Below are positions 53,328 through 63,089 of a DNA stretch of 64,000 nt, one piece after another. The notes under the pieces are model-generated. The model did no database searches. It was not told the DNA's origin and saw only the letters and a list, made by a program, of their open reading frames with translations. Where the stretch lies: positions 434,001-498,000 of the forward strand of contig NZ_RBWS01000001.1 in the NCBI RefSeq assembly GCF_003627955.1. Reading direction: 5' to 3'. Position numbers and translations under genes: made by a program. Numbering within the stretch: the stretch's first letter is position 1; every line of letters begins with the position of its first letter. This DNA comes from Sphingobacterium puteale (GTDB lineage Bacteria; Bacteroidota; Bacteroidia; Sphingobacteriales; Sphingobacteriaceae).

Positions 53328-54089
53328 TTATTTCAATCTGTAACCAACTCCCACGTTCATAAATATATTGTGTAATCCAAAACTGATACTTTCAAAACCA
53401 GTTTTCATAATATTGTTGAAACCATAATCAAGTTGGGCCAGCGCAAAAAATTTACGATTAACTGTATATTGAGTACCCAAGCTTAGTCCAATGTCAATAT
53501 TCCGTACACTTTCTTTAAAATCATAATCGGCATTGTCGACAATAATCTTGTCACCTGTAGGTTGCTCATGTCGTAGATAGCCATTATAGGCTTCCCCATA
53601 GAACTCCTTTTTTATGGCAAAAGAAATATACGGACCGGCTTGAACATTCCAACGGCTTGAAAACTGATAGGTTGCCTGAATGGGCACAGATAGATAAAGA
53701 TTATGTATTTTAGTGGTTATGTCTCCTGTGTAATACCCTCTCAATTCATCTTTTGAATTATTGACGGCATTAAAAGTTGTTTTATATCCTTTTACTGTCG
53801 CTTTCGTATCCATTCCCTTACCTTCAAAGGTAAGGCCTAGCGCGACTCCCCATTTGGAATCAATATGATAGTTCGCTTTCGCGCCCACAAAAAATGGAAC
53901 GTTCGGGCTGTAACTTTTAATCTTCCGAATTTCTCTCGGCAAGGATAAAGGGGCTGCTCCTCCGATCTTGGTACCCAACATGACCTGAACATCTAATTTA
54001 CCATCCCTAGAATCTATCTCCTGCGCTTGAATAAATGCTGGAATAGAAGCCATTACGGCTAATAAAACTATATATATGTTAATTTTCAT
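53328..54089 (-). CDS. Outer-membrane beta-barrel protein, PorT-like
   Basis: 253 residues with signal peptide ending IPAFIQAQE. Eight-strand-type barrel with alternating hydrophobic/aromatic strands: WGVALGLTFEGKGMD, LYLSVPIQATYQFSSRWNVQ, LGTQYTVNRKFFALAQLDYG and FMNVGVGYRLK (terminal aromatic strand). Its ATG shares the A of the upstream TAA (TAATG), so it is translationally coupled to the PCMD lipoprotein. Probably a structural or adhesion partner of that lipoprotein. Confidence 0.82.
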   Translation of the reverse strand: MKINIYIVLLAVMASIPAFIQAQEIDSRDGKLDVQVMLGTKIGGAAPLSLPREIRKIKSYSPNVPFFVGAKANYHIDSKWGVALGLTFEGKGMDTKATVKGYKTTFNAVNNSKDELRGYYTGDITTKIHNLYLSVPIQATYQFSSRWNVQAGPYISFAIKKEFYGEAYNGYLRHEQPTGDKIIVDNADYDFKESVRNIDIGLSLGTQYTVNRKFFALAQLDYGFNNIMKTGFESISFGLHNIFMNVGVGYRLK

Positions 54090-55285
54090 TATTTCTTCGT
54101 TACAATTTTGAGATCGTCCACGATCAACTTACTACCAACAGCACCGATAAAATTATCACCATATTTACTTGATGACATCACAATAGCAATGCTGTAATCC
54201 AAATTGGTGACATCAGATTCGACCACCGGACCCGAGTATTTAAAGGGCAAAACAAACTTCACAAAGCCGTTATCACCTGTTCCTCCTCCATTTTCAAGTC
54301 GGGCGACAGCAACGATGCTCGGGTCGTTCAAAATATTATGTCCTGTCAAATAGGATACCCTTTTTTTAGGATCTGGCTCAGCGGCCATTAGCTTTTTTCG
54401 GTTATAGAAAACCGCATAAATATCACATGAATCCTTCATGTTAACAGGTTTCAAATTTTCATCCGTTACATTCGCTCCCGGAGCATATTTATAATACCCT
54501 TCTAAAGCCAAAGGAATCTGATTGAAAGGAAGACCGAATTGCGTTGCAGACAGTGGATCCGTCAATACGGGACCTGTATCGAATGACCCTATAAACAGAT
54601 TCCCAGCTGCGATAGGTTTTTTAACCATTGCCCCAAAAGATCCGGTGAGTTTTGTTTCTAATAAGGCCGCTTTCGCTCCAGAATGCGCTTCTGTAGTGGT
54701 CTTCGTCGGATAGGATTCTGGCTCTTTCACTCCACCTCCGAAACTCAACGTAAGTGAGAAACTCGGATTCCCCGAACCCCAGTTATAAAAATCCTGCCCG
54801 TCTATTTTATTAAAGAAAATGGTATATTTCTCATCTTTATCAATCGAAACATCTTCAAATCCGTATTCCGTCGGGACAAAGCCGCCATCTGTTTTAACAA
54901 GCTTAACGAGGTAATTCTTCGCAAACTGCTGATCTTGTGAAATTACTTTGTAATATACTCCGTTCTTCAATATTTGATCTATTATGGCTTTATTAACATC
55001 CTTTTCACCGGCCGGCATTTCCAAAGAATCTTGCAACAGTTCAATAGTAGCACCCGGAGTTAAATCAAACTTCATATCCAACTTTGCAAGATCATGAATA
55101 TTAGGCTGAAGATAAATAGTGACCTGATTATTCGTAATTACCGGATTTAACAGAAAAATATCATCCTCTGCACGAACCCCAACAATATCAGCTTCCATAT
55201 TCAGAGCCTCCTCTTTTATGCAACTTCCCAGAGTAAAAAGTAGCATAAAACAAATTACCCAAGGGTAAATTCGTCTTTGTTTCAT
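54089..55285 (-). CDS. PCMD-domain lipoprotein
   Basis: 398 residues from ATG 55285 (MKQRRIYPWVICFM), lipobox LGSC. N-terminal beta domain (about 40-120, FLLNPVITNNQVTIYLQPNI), then the PCMD (putative carbohydrate metabolism) domain with YGFEDVSIDKDEKYTIFFNK, NPSFSLTLSFGG, GFVKFVLPFKYSG and DYSIAIVMSSSKYGDNFIGA, ending VDDLKIVTKK. PCMD is a beta-sandwich found in Bacteroidota surface proteins; role unproven. A -7 box TAGCTTTG lies 54 nt upstream of the expected leader start. Confidence 0.8.
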   Translation of the reverse strand: MKQRRIYPWVICFMLLFTLGSCIKEEALNMEADIVGVRAEDDIFLLNPVITNNQVTIYLQPNIHDLAKLDMKFDLTPGATIELLQDSLEMPAGEKDVNKAIIDQILKNGVYYKVISQDQQFAKNYLVKLVKTDGGFVPTEYGFEDVSIDKDEKYTIFFNKIDGQDFYNWGSGNPSFSLTLSFGGGVKEPESYPTKTTTEAHSGAKAALLETKLTGSFGAMVKKPIAAGNLFIGSFDTGPVLTDPLSATQFGLPFNQIPLALEGYYKYAPGANVTDENLKPVNMKDSCDIYAVFYNRKKLMAAEPDPKKRVSYLTGHNILNDPSIVAVARLENGGGTGDNGFVKFVLPFKYSGPVVESDVTNLDYSIAIVMSSSKYGDNFIGAVGSKLIVDDLKIVTKK

Positions 55286-55345
55286 AAAAAATAGTATTAG
55301 TGTAAATATATTTCCAATGCTGTTGATTATGCATTGAAATGACCG

Positions 55346-55353
55346 CAAAGCTA
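55346..55353 (-). promoter_or_regulatory. -7 box TAGCTTTG upstream of the PCMD gene
   Basis: TAnnTTTG match on the minus strand, about 60 nt before ATG 55285. Confidence 0.45.
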
Positions 55354-55433
55354 CCATTATAGCGTCCAAGAAAAGTCATTTCGATCACCTTTTCTTTCTA
55401 AGCAACTAATTCTTTACAGCTAAAGGGTGGCTA

Positions 55434-55796
55434 TTAACCGCCGTTAAGCTCCTGTCTAACTTTAGCAGGCAAGCTCTCAACAATGAGGCTATAACTATGC
55501 AAAATAAGCTCTTCCAATGCGCCGTCGTTCAATTCCCGGTTAGCAATCACGGTGTTCCAGTGCTTTTTGTTCATGTGATAGCCGGGTAAGACGGTTTGAT
55601 CATACCGCTCTCTGAGTTCAACAGCTTTCTCCGGATCACATTTCACATTGAATCGTAACCCGTCGATCTGATCCAACCCCACCAATAAAAATATCTTGCC
55701 GCCCACCTTAAATACCAACGTATCTGGACCAAATGGTGTCTCCTCTGCCACCGGACCAATGGACAGGCAATAATCCCTTAACTCTTCAATATTCAT
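55434..55796 (-). CDS. MmcQ/YjbR-family protein
   Basis: 120 residues. Family blocks LRDYCLSIGPVAEETPFGPD, FKVGGKIFLLVGL, RFNVKCDPEKAVELRERYDQ and GYHMNKKHWNTVI. The CyaY-like fold is often called DNA binding; function is not established. Small single gene. Confidence 0.9.
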   Translation of the reverse strand: MNIEELRDYCLSIGPVAEETPFGPDTLVFKVGGKIFLLVGLDQIDGLRFNVKCDPEKAVELRERYDQTVLPGYHMNKKHWNTVIANRELNDGALEELILHSYSLIVESLPAKVRQELNGG

Positions 55797-55903
55797 GTTT
55801 TATTCGTTTGATTTAAACATTATCAACCATTAACGCTCTTATTTATGTATAAATTTGACAATAATCAATATAAATCTAACAAAACAACAGCTCAGTTGGT
55901 GAT

Positions 55904-55911
55904 TAAATTTG
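55904..55911 (+). promoter_or_regulatory. -7 box TAAATTTG upstream of the ankyrin gene
   Basis: TAnnTTTG match about 62 nt before ATG 55974. Confidence 0.45.
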
Positions 55912-55973
55912 TAATAGGTAAAATTACATGAAGAGTCTAAGAGGGCTAAAAAGATCATTAAGACAGCTAGCAG

Positions 55974-56672
55974 ATGAAAAAACTGTATATCAAGATAATC
56001 CTACTCACCATTATATCTTTTTCGACACTACAGGTACAATGTCAAAGTATAGACAGTACAAATCAGGACAACATGACGCAGAACAACATCGTTGAAGCTG
56101 TTTCGAAGGGACAGCTTACCATAGCAAAAAAACTATTGGAAGCTGGCGCCGATGCAAACCAAAAAGGGAATGATTCCAAGCCGCTATTATTAGTTGCAAC
56201 TGAAAAGAAAGATCTAGCCATGGCAAAATTGCTTCTTGCGCATGGAGCAAACGTCAACCTTCAGGACAATATCCTAAATAGTCCATTCCTATATGCTGGT
56301 GCTTCGGGCTATACTGAACTAGTTAAACTTTACCTCGATCACGGTGCGGATTTCAAGATTTTCAATCGGTACAATGGTACAGCACTTATTCCGGCCTGCG
56401 AACGCGGTCATGTGGAGACTGTAAGACTATTGGCTAATACAAAAGGGTTCCCTATAGACCATATAAATAGATTAGGCTGGACCGGATTGTTGGAGGCAAT
56501 CATACTTGGGGATGGCAGTCAAAAATATGTGGATATTGTCCAGATACTACTGGACGCCAACAGCGATAAAAATATCGCCGACCATGAAGGCATAACCCCG
56601 GTTGAGCACGCAAGAAAAAAAGGATTTAATAAAATTGTTGCCTTACTGGAAACGAAAGGCAACGGGCAATAA
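55974..56672 (+). CDS. Secreted ankyrin-repeat protein
   Basis: 232 residues with signal peptide LYIKIILLTIISFSTLQVQCQ. Five to six ankyrin repeats from about residue 37: QLTIAKKLLEAGADANQKGN, DLAMAKLLLAHGANVNLQDN, YTELVKLYLDHGADFKIFNR, HVETVRLLANTKGFPIDHIN and YVDIVQILLDANSDKNIADH. Scaffold for protein-protein contacts in the periplasm. No partner gene recognised next to it. Convergent with the thioredoxin-like gene. Confidence 0.88.
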   Translation: MKKLYIKIILLTIISFSTLQVQCQSIDSTNQDNMTQNNIVEAVSKGQLTIAKKLLEAGADANQKGNDSKPLLLVATEKKDLAMAKLLLAHGANVNLQDNILNSPFLYAGASGYTELVKLYLDHGADFKIFNRYNGTALIPACERGHVETVRLLANTKGFPIDHINRLGWTGLLEAIILGDGSQKYVDIVQILLDANSDKNIADHEGITPVEHARKKGFNKIVALLETKGNGQ

Positions 56673-56732
56673 AGTATCTGCTTACTCCCTGGACTAAGCA
56701 TTTTCGGCACCGCCTTTTTTGGCACTAATCTT

Positions 56733-57287
56733 CTATTTCTGCAAAAGTGCCTGAATCTCTTTTTGGATCTCCACTCCCTTATCCGTGTTGTACCATTTTT
56801 GAATCTCTTCTTTAATATCAGAGAAATCTTTTCCTTGTTCCTTCAAGCTCAAGAATAGGTCTTGACAGCCCTTTGGTCGGGGTCCCCAGACTGCCAAATC
56901 TGCACCCTCCTGATTTCGAATGATTAGAATCGGGATTGATTTTCCGCCGTTTGTTAAATACGAATCTATTAAAAAAGGAGCACTATCTCGCAATTGGATA
57001 TCGACAGTAATATTGGGATTTTGAGCGGCCATTTTGGTAAGCATTGGTACGGAATGTGCTGCATCGCCGCACCAAGGTTCAGTAATAATGATCCATTGTT
57101 GTTTTTCCGAAATCGTGTTGACAAACTGCTGAAACGCCTCGCTTGGCTCAAAACGTTTTAACCAACGCCCCATTCTTGTCCAGTTCATTTTAGTGTATTG
57201 ATAATATTCGTCATCCTGGTAGGTCGGGTGATTTTCAGGATGATTCAATATATCTTCGAATTGTTGCAAATAATTTTCGAACGTCAT
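56733..57287 (-). CDS. Thioredoxin-family protein with single active-site Cys
   Basis: 184 residues from ATG 57287 (MTFENYLQQFEDIL). Thioredoxin-like fold with WIIITEPWCGDAAHSVPMLT; the usual CxxC is CGDA, so only one redox cysteine is present. Further blocks: VDIQLRDSAPFLIDSYLTNG and GKSIPILIIRNQEG (cis-Pro). Cytoplasmic; could be a monothiol reductant or thioltransferase. The promoter TACCTTTG with a TTTG 20 nt further upstream lies just before the ATG, so the start at 57305 is excluded. Confidence 0.87.
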   Translation of the reverse strand: MTFENYLQQFEDILNHPENHPTYQDDEYYQYTKMNWTRMGRWLKRFEPSEAFQQFVNTISEKQQWIIITEPWCGDAAHSVPMLTKMAAQNPNITVDIQLRDSAPFLIDSYLTNGGKSIPILIIRNQEGADLAVWGPRPKGCQDLFLSLKEQGKDFSDIKEEIQKWYNTDKGVEIQKEIQALLQK

Positions 57288-57302
57288 AACATCAATTTTG
57301 TG

Positions 57303-57334
57303 CAAAGGTAATTTTTAGATCCAACTTTCTCAAA
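57303..57334 (-). promoter_or_regulatory. Promoter of the thioredoxin-like gene (-33 TTTG, -7 TACCTTTG)
   Basis: Minus strand: TTTG, 20-nt spacer, TACCTTTG (57310-57303); leader about 9 nt. Confidence 0.65.
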
Positions 57335-57400
57335 AATTCTATATACCAAAGATTTTACATTCCCCCATAAGATTTCACACTTATTAACAATTAACTAAAT

Positions 57401-57408
57401 TATCTTTG
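57401..57408 (+). promoter_or_regulatory. -7 box TATCTTTG upstream of the barrel gene
   Basis: TAnnTTTG match, leader about 11 nt to ATG 57426. Confidence 0.5.
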
Positions 57409-57425
57409 GCAGATACAACCAGTAA

Positions 57426-60110
57426 ATGAAAAGATTAATTCCATTATTTCTATTAATTTTCATAATCAGCACCGCTTATTCCCAAACGAGCATCAAGGGG
57501 AAGATTTTAGATAAAGCTGACAATAAGCCTTTGACCAATGCCTCGGTCATCTTGCTAAACAGAGACTCCGTGCTCCGTTATTTTAACAGAGCCAATGAAG
57601 AAGGAAAATTTCAGATCAAAAACATCAAGCCGGGAAGCTATATAATTCTGGCTACTTATCCCAAATTTGAACTTTATAATGACACTATTGATGTCAGAGA
57701 TCAGGACATTGATCTCAACGACATTAAAATAAATTCGCAAAGAAATGTATTGGAGGAAGTTATTATAACACGCCGATTACCCATAACACTTAAAGGGGAC
57801 ACAATAGAATATGATGCGGCGAGTTTCGCTACCGAGAAAAATGCAAAACTCGAAGATCTTTTTCGAAGATTGCCCGGTTTCACGGTGTCGGGTGACGGCA
57901 ATATAACCGCTCAGGGCAAAACAGTACAGAAAGTCTTTATCGATGGCGAAGAGTTTTTTGGCTATGACCCTAAAATTGCCATCCGGAATGTCCGCGCCGA
58001 TGCAGTGGATAAAGTGCAATTGTACGAGAAAAAATCAGAAGAGGCCGAACTTTCGGGCATAGATGACGGTGTTCGTATTCAGACAGTCAATGTCGTATTA
58101 AAAGAAAAGGCCAGAAAGGGTATCTTTGGAAATGCGGAAGTATTAGGCGGAACAAAAGAACTCTACGCCGGAAACTTGTTCGCAGCTAAATTCAACCAGA
58201 CTGAACGCATTGGCATCACCGCCAATCACAATAATATGGGAAGCTCCAATAGCCGTGAAGGCTCTTTACGGATGAACAACCAGATTACCGGCCAACCACT
58301 GAACACATCTCTCGGCGCTAACTACGAAAACCAGTTTCTCAAAAAGGCTTTAAAGGTAAATGCCAATTATAATTACAATAACAGCAGCAACAAAAATCAG
58401 TCGGAAGATTACAACAAAAACATTCTCCCTGATAACTCGATCTTAGAACGAAATAGCAAAAATTACAACGAAAATAGCGCAAGAAGCAATGGTGTCAGAT
58501 CCAATCTCTCCATGCGACTGGATTCAACCCAAAATATAGAACTTCAAGCCAACGGAAATTGGTCAAATAATTTCAGTTTTAGCGAGTCAGAAAGTTTCAC
58601 GACAGATGCTGCAAGAGATTCAGTTAGCTCCTTCAAGGAGAAAAATGAATCAAATACATCGAGCCAGAGCAATAATTTTCGCCTGAATTATAGAAAAAGA
58701 CTCAAAGCTGGCAGTTCATTAAATTTAATGGTCGGCAACAACTATAATGAATCAACTTCGGACAGCAAGATAAATTCTAAAACTATTCTCTATAAAAGTA
58801 GCGACACGACAGATATTAACCAAAATCGACGTATTAACAATAAAGGCAATAACTTTTCTACCTCACTGAATTTCAACAACAGACTAAATGATGCCATGAA
58901 TTTAGCTTTGGGCTACAGCTTCAATCAGTCAAACAACAGGAATGAACAGATATCAAAAGACATGGCCACTGATGTGAAAGATTCGTTATACTCTAAAAAT
59001 CAGATCGACAACAATACCAATCAGGGCGTCAATGTGCATTTGTCTTATCGAAAGGATAAATTTGAGGTCAATCTCTCCAACCGGACATTCTACAAAAATC
59101 AAAAGTTAAGCGATAGTGACCGGGGTATAAACCTTTCAAGGAATTTTTGGGACAACAATCTAAACTTCGATGCCAATTACCGGATTTCAAACAGTAAAAA
59201 TATCCGGCTGGCCTACCAGAGTTCGAATATCATTCCTTCATTTGATCAGCTACAGCCACTGCAGCCCCAAACAAACCCATTGTTTCAACAGATTGGTAAT
59301 CCAGACCTCAAACGGGCTGTCAACAACAATATTTCGGCAAATTATAATGCCTTCAGCTTATTGAAGGGAACCAACATTAACGTGAACGGGAATTTCTCTT
59401 TTGTCAATAATCCAATTGTGAACAAAACAACGGTCATGGAGAACTCAGCTCAGATCAGTAGCTATGAAAATTTATCCGGCAAATCGAACTGGAACGGCAG
59501 ATTGAACATCAATCACATGCAACCTCTGGCCAACCGTCGCATTAACTTCAATAAAAGTGCAAACATCAGCTATAACAATAGTTATAGCTACACTAAATTT
59601 GAAAGCGGCCAATCCCAAGATGAGTTTCTACTAAACAATTCAAAAAACACCTCTTTCAGCCTTGGATCGAGTTTAAATGAGCAAAATTCAGAAGGATTTG
59701 ATTTTGACCTCTCGGTGAATGCAGGCCTCAATGCACAACAAAATTCAATAAACACACAATATAACGCAACTAATTTTGAAGGTGGGGCTTCGGGTTATAT
59801 CAAGTATTTTCTACCGAAGAAATTTAACATCATGACGAACATTTACTATAGCTATACTGGGCCTACTAAACTGTACAAGAAATCAATTAATCAATTTTAT
59901 ACCAACCTGGAACTAGAGAAAAAGGTATTGAAAGACGAAAGTCTGACAGTCAGCCTGAAAGCCTTTGACCTCTTTAATACGTTTAACAATACACGTCGTA
60001 ATGGCAGTGATACCAATTACTCGGAATCCACCCAACAGGTATTGACGCAGTATTTTTTAGTTGGCGTCAAATGGGATTTTAATAAATATTTAGGAAAAAG
60101 CAATGATTAA
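57426..60110 (+). CDS. Outer-membrane beta-barrel protein, TonB-receptor-like
   Basis: 894 residues with signal peptide MKRLIPLFLLIFIISTAYSQ. N-terminal carboxypeptidase-regulatory-like domain (ITSIKGKILDKADNKPLTNA written here as TSIKGKILDKADNKPLTNAS), plug-like part with KVFIDGEEFFGYDPKIAIRN, and an Asn/Ser-rich barrel of the OMP_b-brl_3 group. Unlike a classic TonB receptor it shows no canonical TonB box. It overlaps the following GLPGLI gene by 8 nt, the usual pair in Bacteroidota. Cargo unknown. Confidence 0.85.
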   Translation: MKRLIPLFLLIFIISTAYSQTSIKGKILDKADNKPLTNASVILLNRDSVLRYFNRANEEGKFQIKNIKPGSYIILATYPKFELYNDTIDVRDQDIDLNDIKINSQRNVLEEVIITRRLPITLKGDTIEYDAASFATEKNAKLEDLFRRLPGFTVSGDGNITAQGKTVQKVFIDGEEFFGYDPKIAIRNVRADAVDKVQLYEKKSEEAELSGIDDGVRIQTVNVVLKEKARKGIFGNAEVLGGTKELYAGNLFAAKFNQTERIGITANHNNMGSSNSREGSLRMNNQITGQPLNTSLGANYENQFLKKALKVNANYNYNNSSNKNQSEDYNKNILPDNSILERNSKNYNENSARSNGVRSNLSMRLDSTQNIELQANGNWSNNFSFSESESFTTDAARDSVSSFKEKNESNTSSQSNNFRLNYRKRLKAGSSLNLMVGNNYNESTSDSKINSKTILYKSSDTTDINQNRRINNKGNNFSTSLNFNNRLNDAMNLALGYSFNQSNNRNEQISKDMATDVKDSLYSKNQIDNNTNQGVNVHLSYRKDKFEVNLSNRTFYKNQKLSDSDRGINLSRNFWDNNLNFDANYRISNSKNIRLAYQSSNIIPSFDQLQPLQPQTNPLFQQIGNPDLKRAVNNNISANYNAFSLLKGTNINVNGNFSFVNNPIVNKTTVMENSAQISSYENLSGKSNWNGRLNINHMQPLANRRINFNKSANISYNNSYSYTKFESGQSQDEFLLNNSKNTSFSLGSSLNEQNSEGFDFDLSVNAGLNAQQNSINTQYNATNFEGGASGYIKYFLPKKFNIMTNIYYSYTGPTKLYKKSINQFYTNLELEKKVLKDESLTVSLKAFDLFNTFNNTRRNGSDTNYSESTQQVLTQYFLVGVKWDFNKYLGKSND

Positions 60111-60987
60111 AACATATTTAACCATTATTATATGCTGTCTTAGCGGGTTATCTCTCCAGGCACAATACGCTTATTTTGGCAATAGGGGGACCATTAGTTT
60201 TGACAAGGTGACGTATACAAAAGCCCGCATGCGACAAATGTCCAATGACATGAGCTCCAAAATGATGGATCGGGGCATGGGCTTTATGGAGCACCTCGAT
60301 AAGATGCCGGACTCGCACACGGATCGAATGAACCTATACTTTGATGAGAATGCTACCGTACTCATGCCTGAAGAGAGCACAAGTACCGAAAAGCAGAACG
60401 GTGATGGCAAAATGCGAGCTCCAAGCATTACTACAGGTGGCCGAGGCAGCAGAAATCAAGGCGGCTCGCGTGGTGGAGGCGGCGGAACCCAACGAGGTAT
60501 GCTCAGAGGCGGAGCCAGTAAAAATGGAAAAGTACTCTATCAGGATTTAAAAGCCGGGAGAGCAGACATTCAATTGGATATTGACGAGAAATATTTGCTT
60601 TCCGAAACCTTGGATAGCATCACCTGGCGCTTTACTGAGGAATTTCGCAATATTGCTGGCATCAACTGCCGAAGAGTAAATGGGGCTACCAAAGACTCCC
60701 TTTATCTGATTGCCTACTATGCCGAAGAAATACCGGTCTCTGCAGGTCCTGCCCTGAGCCATGGTCTTCCGGGCATGATATTGGGGCTGGTCATACCTGA
60801 GATGCACATCCAATACTGGGCAACAAATATCGCTTATACCAATAATCTTGTTCCCACAGATTGGCGGGACAAAAAATCAAAGCAGATGAAATTGGAGGAA
60901 TTTTCGGCGCTCTTTGGCAGATATATGCCACGTAATCGTCAAAATGAGTCTGCAAAAAAACGGATCTTGGAGCAACTTGTCTATTGA
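60103..60987 (+). CDS. GLPGLI-family protein
   Basis: 294 residues with signal peptide ending GLSLQAQ. GLPGLI hallmark near HGLPGMILGLVIPEMHIQYW, plus a Gly/Arg-rich low-complexity stretch (about 100-140, GGRGSRNQGGSRGGGGGTQR) that is an insertion relative to typical members. Periplasmic. Its ATG overlaps the barrel gene stop by 8 nt. Function of the family is unknown, though it is nearly always paired with an outer-membrane barrel. Confidence 0.88.
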   Translation: MIKTYLTIIICCLSGLSLQAQYAYFGNRGTISFDKVTYTKARMRQMSNDMSSKMMDRGMGFMEHLDKMPDSHTDRMNLYFDENATVLMPEESTSTEKQNGDGKMRAPSITTGGRGSRNQGGSRGGGGGTQRGMLRGGASKNGKVLYQDLKAGRADIQLDIDEKYLLSETLDSITWRFTEEFRNIAGINCRRVNGATKDSLYLIAYYAEEIPVSAGPALSHGLPGMILGLVIPEMHIQYWATNIAYTNNLVPTDWRDKKSKQMKLEEFSALFGRYMPRNRQNESAKKRILEQLVY

Positions 60988-60990
60988 AAA

Positions 60991-61003
60991 TGTCAGTTTG
61001 GCA
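60991..61003 (+). promoter_or_regulatory. TGTCA-GTT-TGGCA motif upstream of dnaK
   Basis: Two TGnCA units separated by 3 nt, 115 nt before the dnaK ATG. Candidate heat-shock control element. Confidence 0.3.
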
Positions 61004-61118
61004 GTACCTAAGGACAAATTGATGACAAATAGTGATTTTTTTACAAAACACTCGGATTGGCATAAGGGTTGATAATAGAGTGATAGAATTTATTAAGTAA
61101 AAAATTAAAATACAAGAT

Positions 61119-63026
61119 ATGTCTAAAATTATAGGAATTGACTTAGGTACTACAAACTCATGTGTTGCCGTAATGGAAGGTAACGAGCCTGTAGTAATTA
61201 CGAATAACGAAGGTAAGCGTACCACTCCTTCCATTGTAGCTTTCGTAGAAGGTGGCGAACGTAAAGTTGGTGACCCAGCTAAACGTCAGGCAATTACTAA
61301 TCCACATAAAACTATTTATTCTATTAAACGTTTTATGGGACTTTCATATGATGAGGCCGTAAAAGAAGCTGAACACGTACCTTATAAAATCGTTAAAGGT
61401 GACAACAATACACCGCGCGTAGAAATTGACGACCGTAAATACACACCACAAGAGATCTCTGCAATGATTCTTCAAAAAATGAAGAAAACTGCTGAAGATT
61501 TCTTAGGTCAAGAAGTAACAGAAGCTGTCATTACAGTACCTGCATACTTCAACGATGCGCAACGTCAAGCAACAAAAGAAGCTGGTGAAATCGCTGGTTT
61601 ATCTGTTAAACGTATCATCAACGAACCTACTGCCGCTGCTTTAGCTTACGGTTTGGATAAAGCACATAAAGATATGAAAATCGTTGTGTTTGACTGTGGT
61701 GGTGGTACACATGACGTTTCTGTGTTAGAGTTAGGTGATGGTGTATTTGAAGTAAAATCTACTGACGGTGATACACACCTTGGTGGTGATGACTTCGATA
61801 ACGTGATCATCAACTGGTTAAATGAAGAATTCAAAAACGAAAACAATGGCTTTGACTTGAAAAAAGACCCAATGGCCTTGCAACGTTTGAAAGAAGCTGC
61901 TGAAAAAGCGAAAATTGAATTATCAAGTGCAACTTCCACTGAAATCAACTTGCCATATATCACGGCAGATGCAACTGGTCCAAAACACTTAGTTCGTACT
62001 TTATCCCGTGCTAAATTTGAGGCTTTGGCAGCTGACTTGATCAAGAGAACAATTGCTCCTTGTGAGTCTGCTTTGAAAAATGCCGGTTTCAGCAAATCAG
62101 ATATCGACGAAATTATCTTAGTAGGTGGTTCTACACGTATCCCGGCAATTGTTGACGCGGTAAAAGCTTTCTTCGGAAAAGAGCCTTCTAAAGGCGTAAA
62201 CCCTGACGAAGTTGTTGCTTTAGGTGCTGCAATCCAAGGTGGTGTATTGACTGGTGAAGTAAAAGATGTACTATTATTGGACGTAACGCCACTTTCCTTG
62301 GGTATTGAAACAATGGGTGGTGTGATGACCAAATTGATTGAAGCAAATACGACTATCCCGACTAAAAAATCGGAAACATTCTCGACAGCTTCGGACAACC
62401 AGCCATCTGTGGAAATCCACATCTTACAGGGTGAGCGTCCAATGGCAAACCAAAACCGTACGATCGGTCGTTTCCATTTGAACGATATCCCGCCTGCACC
62501 TCGTGGAGTGCCTCAAATTGAAGTTACTTTTGACATTGATGCCAACGGTATCATCAAAGTGTCAGCAAAAGATAAAGCAACTGGCAAAGAGCAAAACATC
62601 CGTATTGAAGCATCTTCAGGTTTATCTGATGACGAAATCAAACGCATGAAAGAAGAAGCTGAAGCAAATGCGGATGCTGACAAAAAAATGAAAGAAGAAG
62701 CTGACAAAGTAAATGCAGCTGATGCCCTGATCTTCTCAACTGAAAAACAATTGAAAGAATATGGAGACAAAATTTCAGCAGATAAGAAAGCTCCTATCGA
62801 AGCTGGCTTAACAAAATTAAAAGCAGCTTATGAAGCTAAAAACTTCGCTGATATTGATGCAGCTTCTGAAGAATTGCAAAATGCTTGGAACGCAGCTTCT
62901 GAAGAGATGTATGCAGCTTCTCAAGGTGGTGCACAACAACCTCAAGGAGATGCTGGTCAAGCACAAGGCGGAAGCCAACAAGGTGGTGATGACGTAACTG
63001 ACGTAGATTACGAAGAAGTGAAATAA
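61119..63026 (+). CDS. dnaK: Molecular chaperone DnaK (Hsp70)
   Basis: 635-residue cytoplasmic Hsp70 with ATPase domain (1-385: [55 protein letters not shown]), substrate-binding domain (about 395-510) and a C-terminal lid with a Gln/Gly-rich tail ending [10 protein letters not shown]. The phosphate-2 segment reads [18 protein letters not shown] where most Hsp70s have FDLGGGTFD. Folds and refolds proteins with DnaJ and GrpE, which are not adjacent here. Followed by a GC-rich terminator. Confidence 0.97.
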   Translation: MSKIIGIDLGTTNSCVAVMEGNEPVVITNNEGKRTTPSIVAFVEGGERKVGDPAKRQAITNPHKTIYSIKRFMGLSYDEAVKEAEHVPYKIVKGDNNTPRVEIDDRKYTPQEISAMILQKMKKTAEDFLGQEVTEAVITVPAYFNDAQRQATKEAGEIAGLSVKRIINEPTAAALAYGLDKAHKDMKIVVFDCGGGTHDVSVLELGDGVFEVKSTDGDTHLGGDDFDNVIINWLNEEFKNENNGFDLKKDPMALQRLKEAAEKAKIELSSATSTEINLPYITADATGPKHLVRTLSRAKFEALAADLIKRTIAPCESALKNAGFSKSDIDEIILVGGSTRIPAIVDAVKAFFGKEPSKGVNPDEVVALGAAIQGGVLTGEVKDVLLLDVTPLSLGIETMGGVMTKLIEANTTIPTKKSETFSTASDNQPSVEIHILQGERPMANQNRTIGRFHLNDIPPAPRGVPQIEVTFDIDANGIIKVSAKDKATGKEQNIRIEASSGLSDDEIKRMKEEAEANADADKKMKEEADKVNAADALIFSTEKQLKEYGDKISADKKAPIEAGLTKLKAAYEAKNFADIDAASEELQNAWNAASEEMYAASQGGAQQPQGDAGQAQGGSQQGGDDVTDVDYEEVK

Positions 63027-63045
63027 TCACTTTTCCTGATAAAAC

Positions 63046-63080
63046 AAAAGCTCCAGACATGTACATGTCCGGAGCTTTTT
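63046..63080 (+). terminator. dnaK terminator
   Basis: AAAAGCTCC and GGAGCTTTT arms around the palindrome GACATGTACATGTC, then a T tract. Confidence 0.9.
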
Positions 63081-63089
63081 TCTTTTAAG

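Noticed and set aside
61646..62422. 258-codon open frame antisense to dnaK
   Set aside because: It mirrors the highly biased codon use of dnaK on the other strand; no homology-like motifs.
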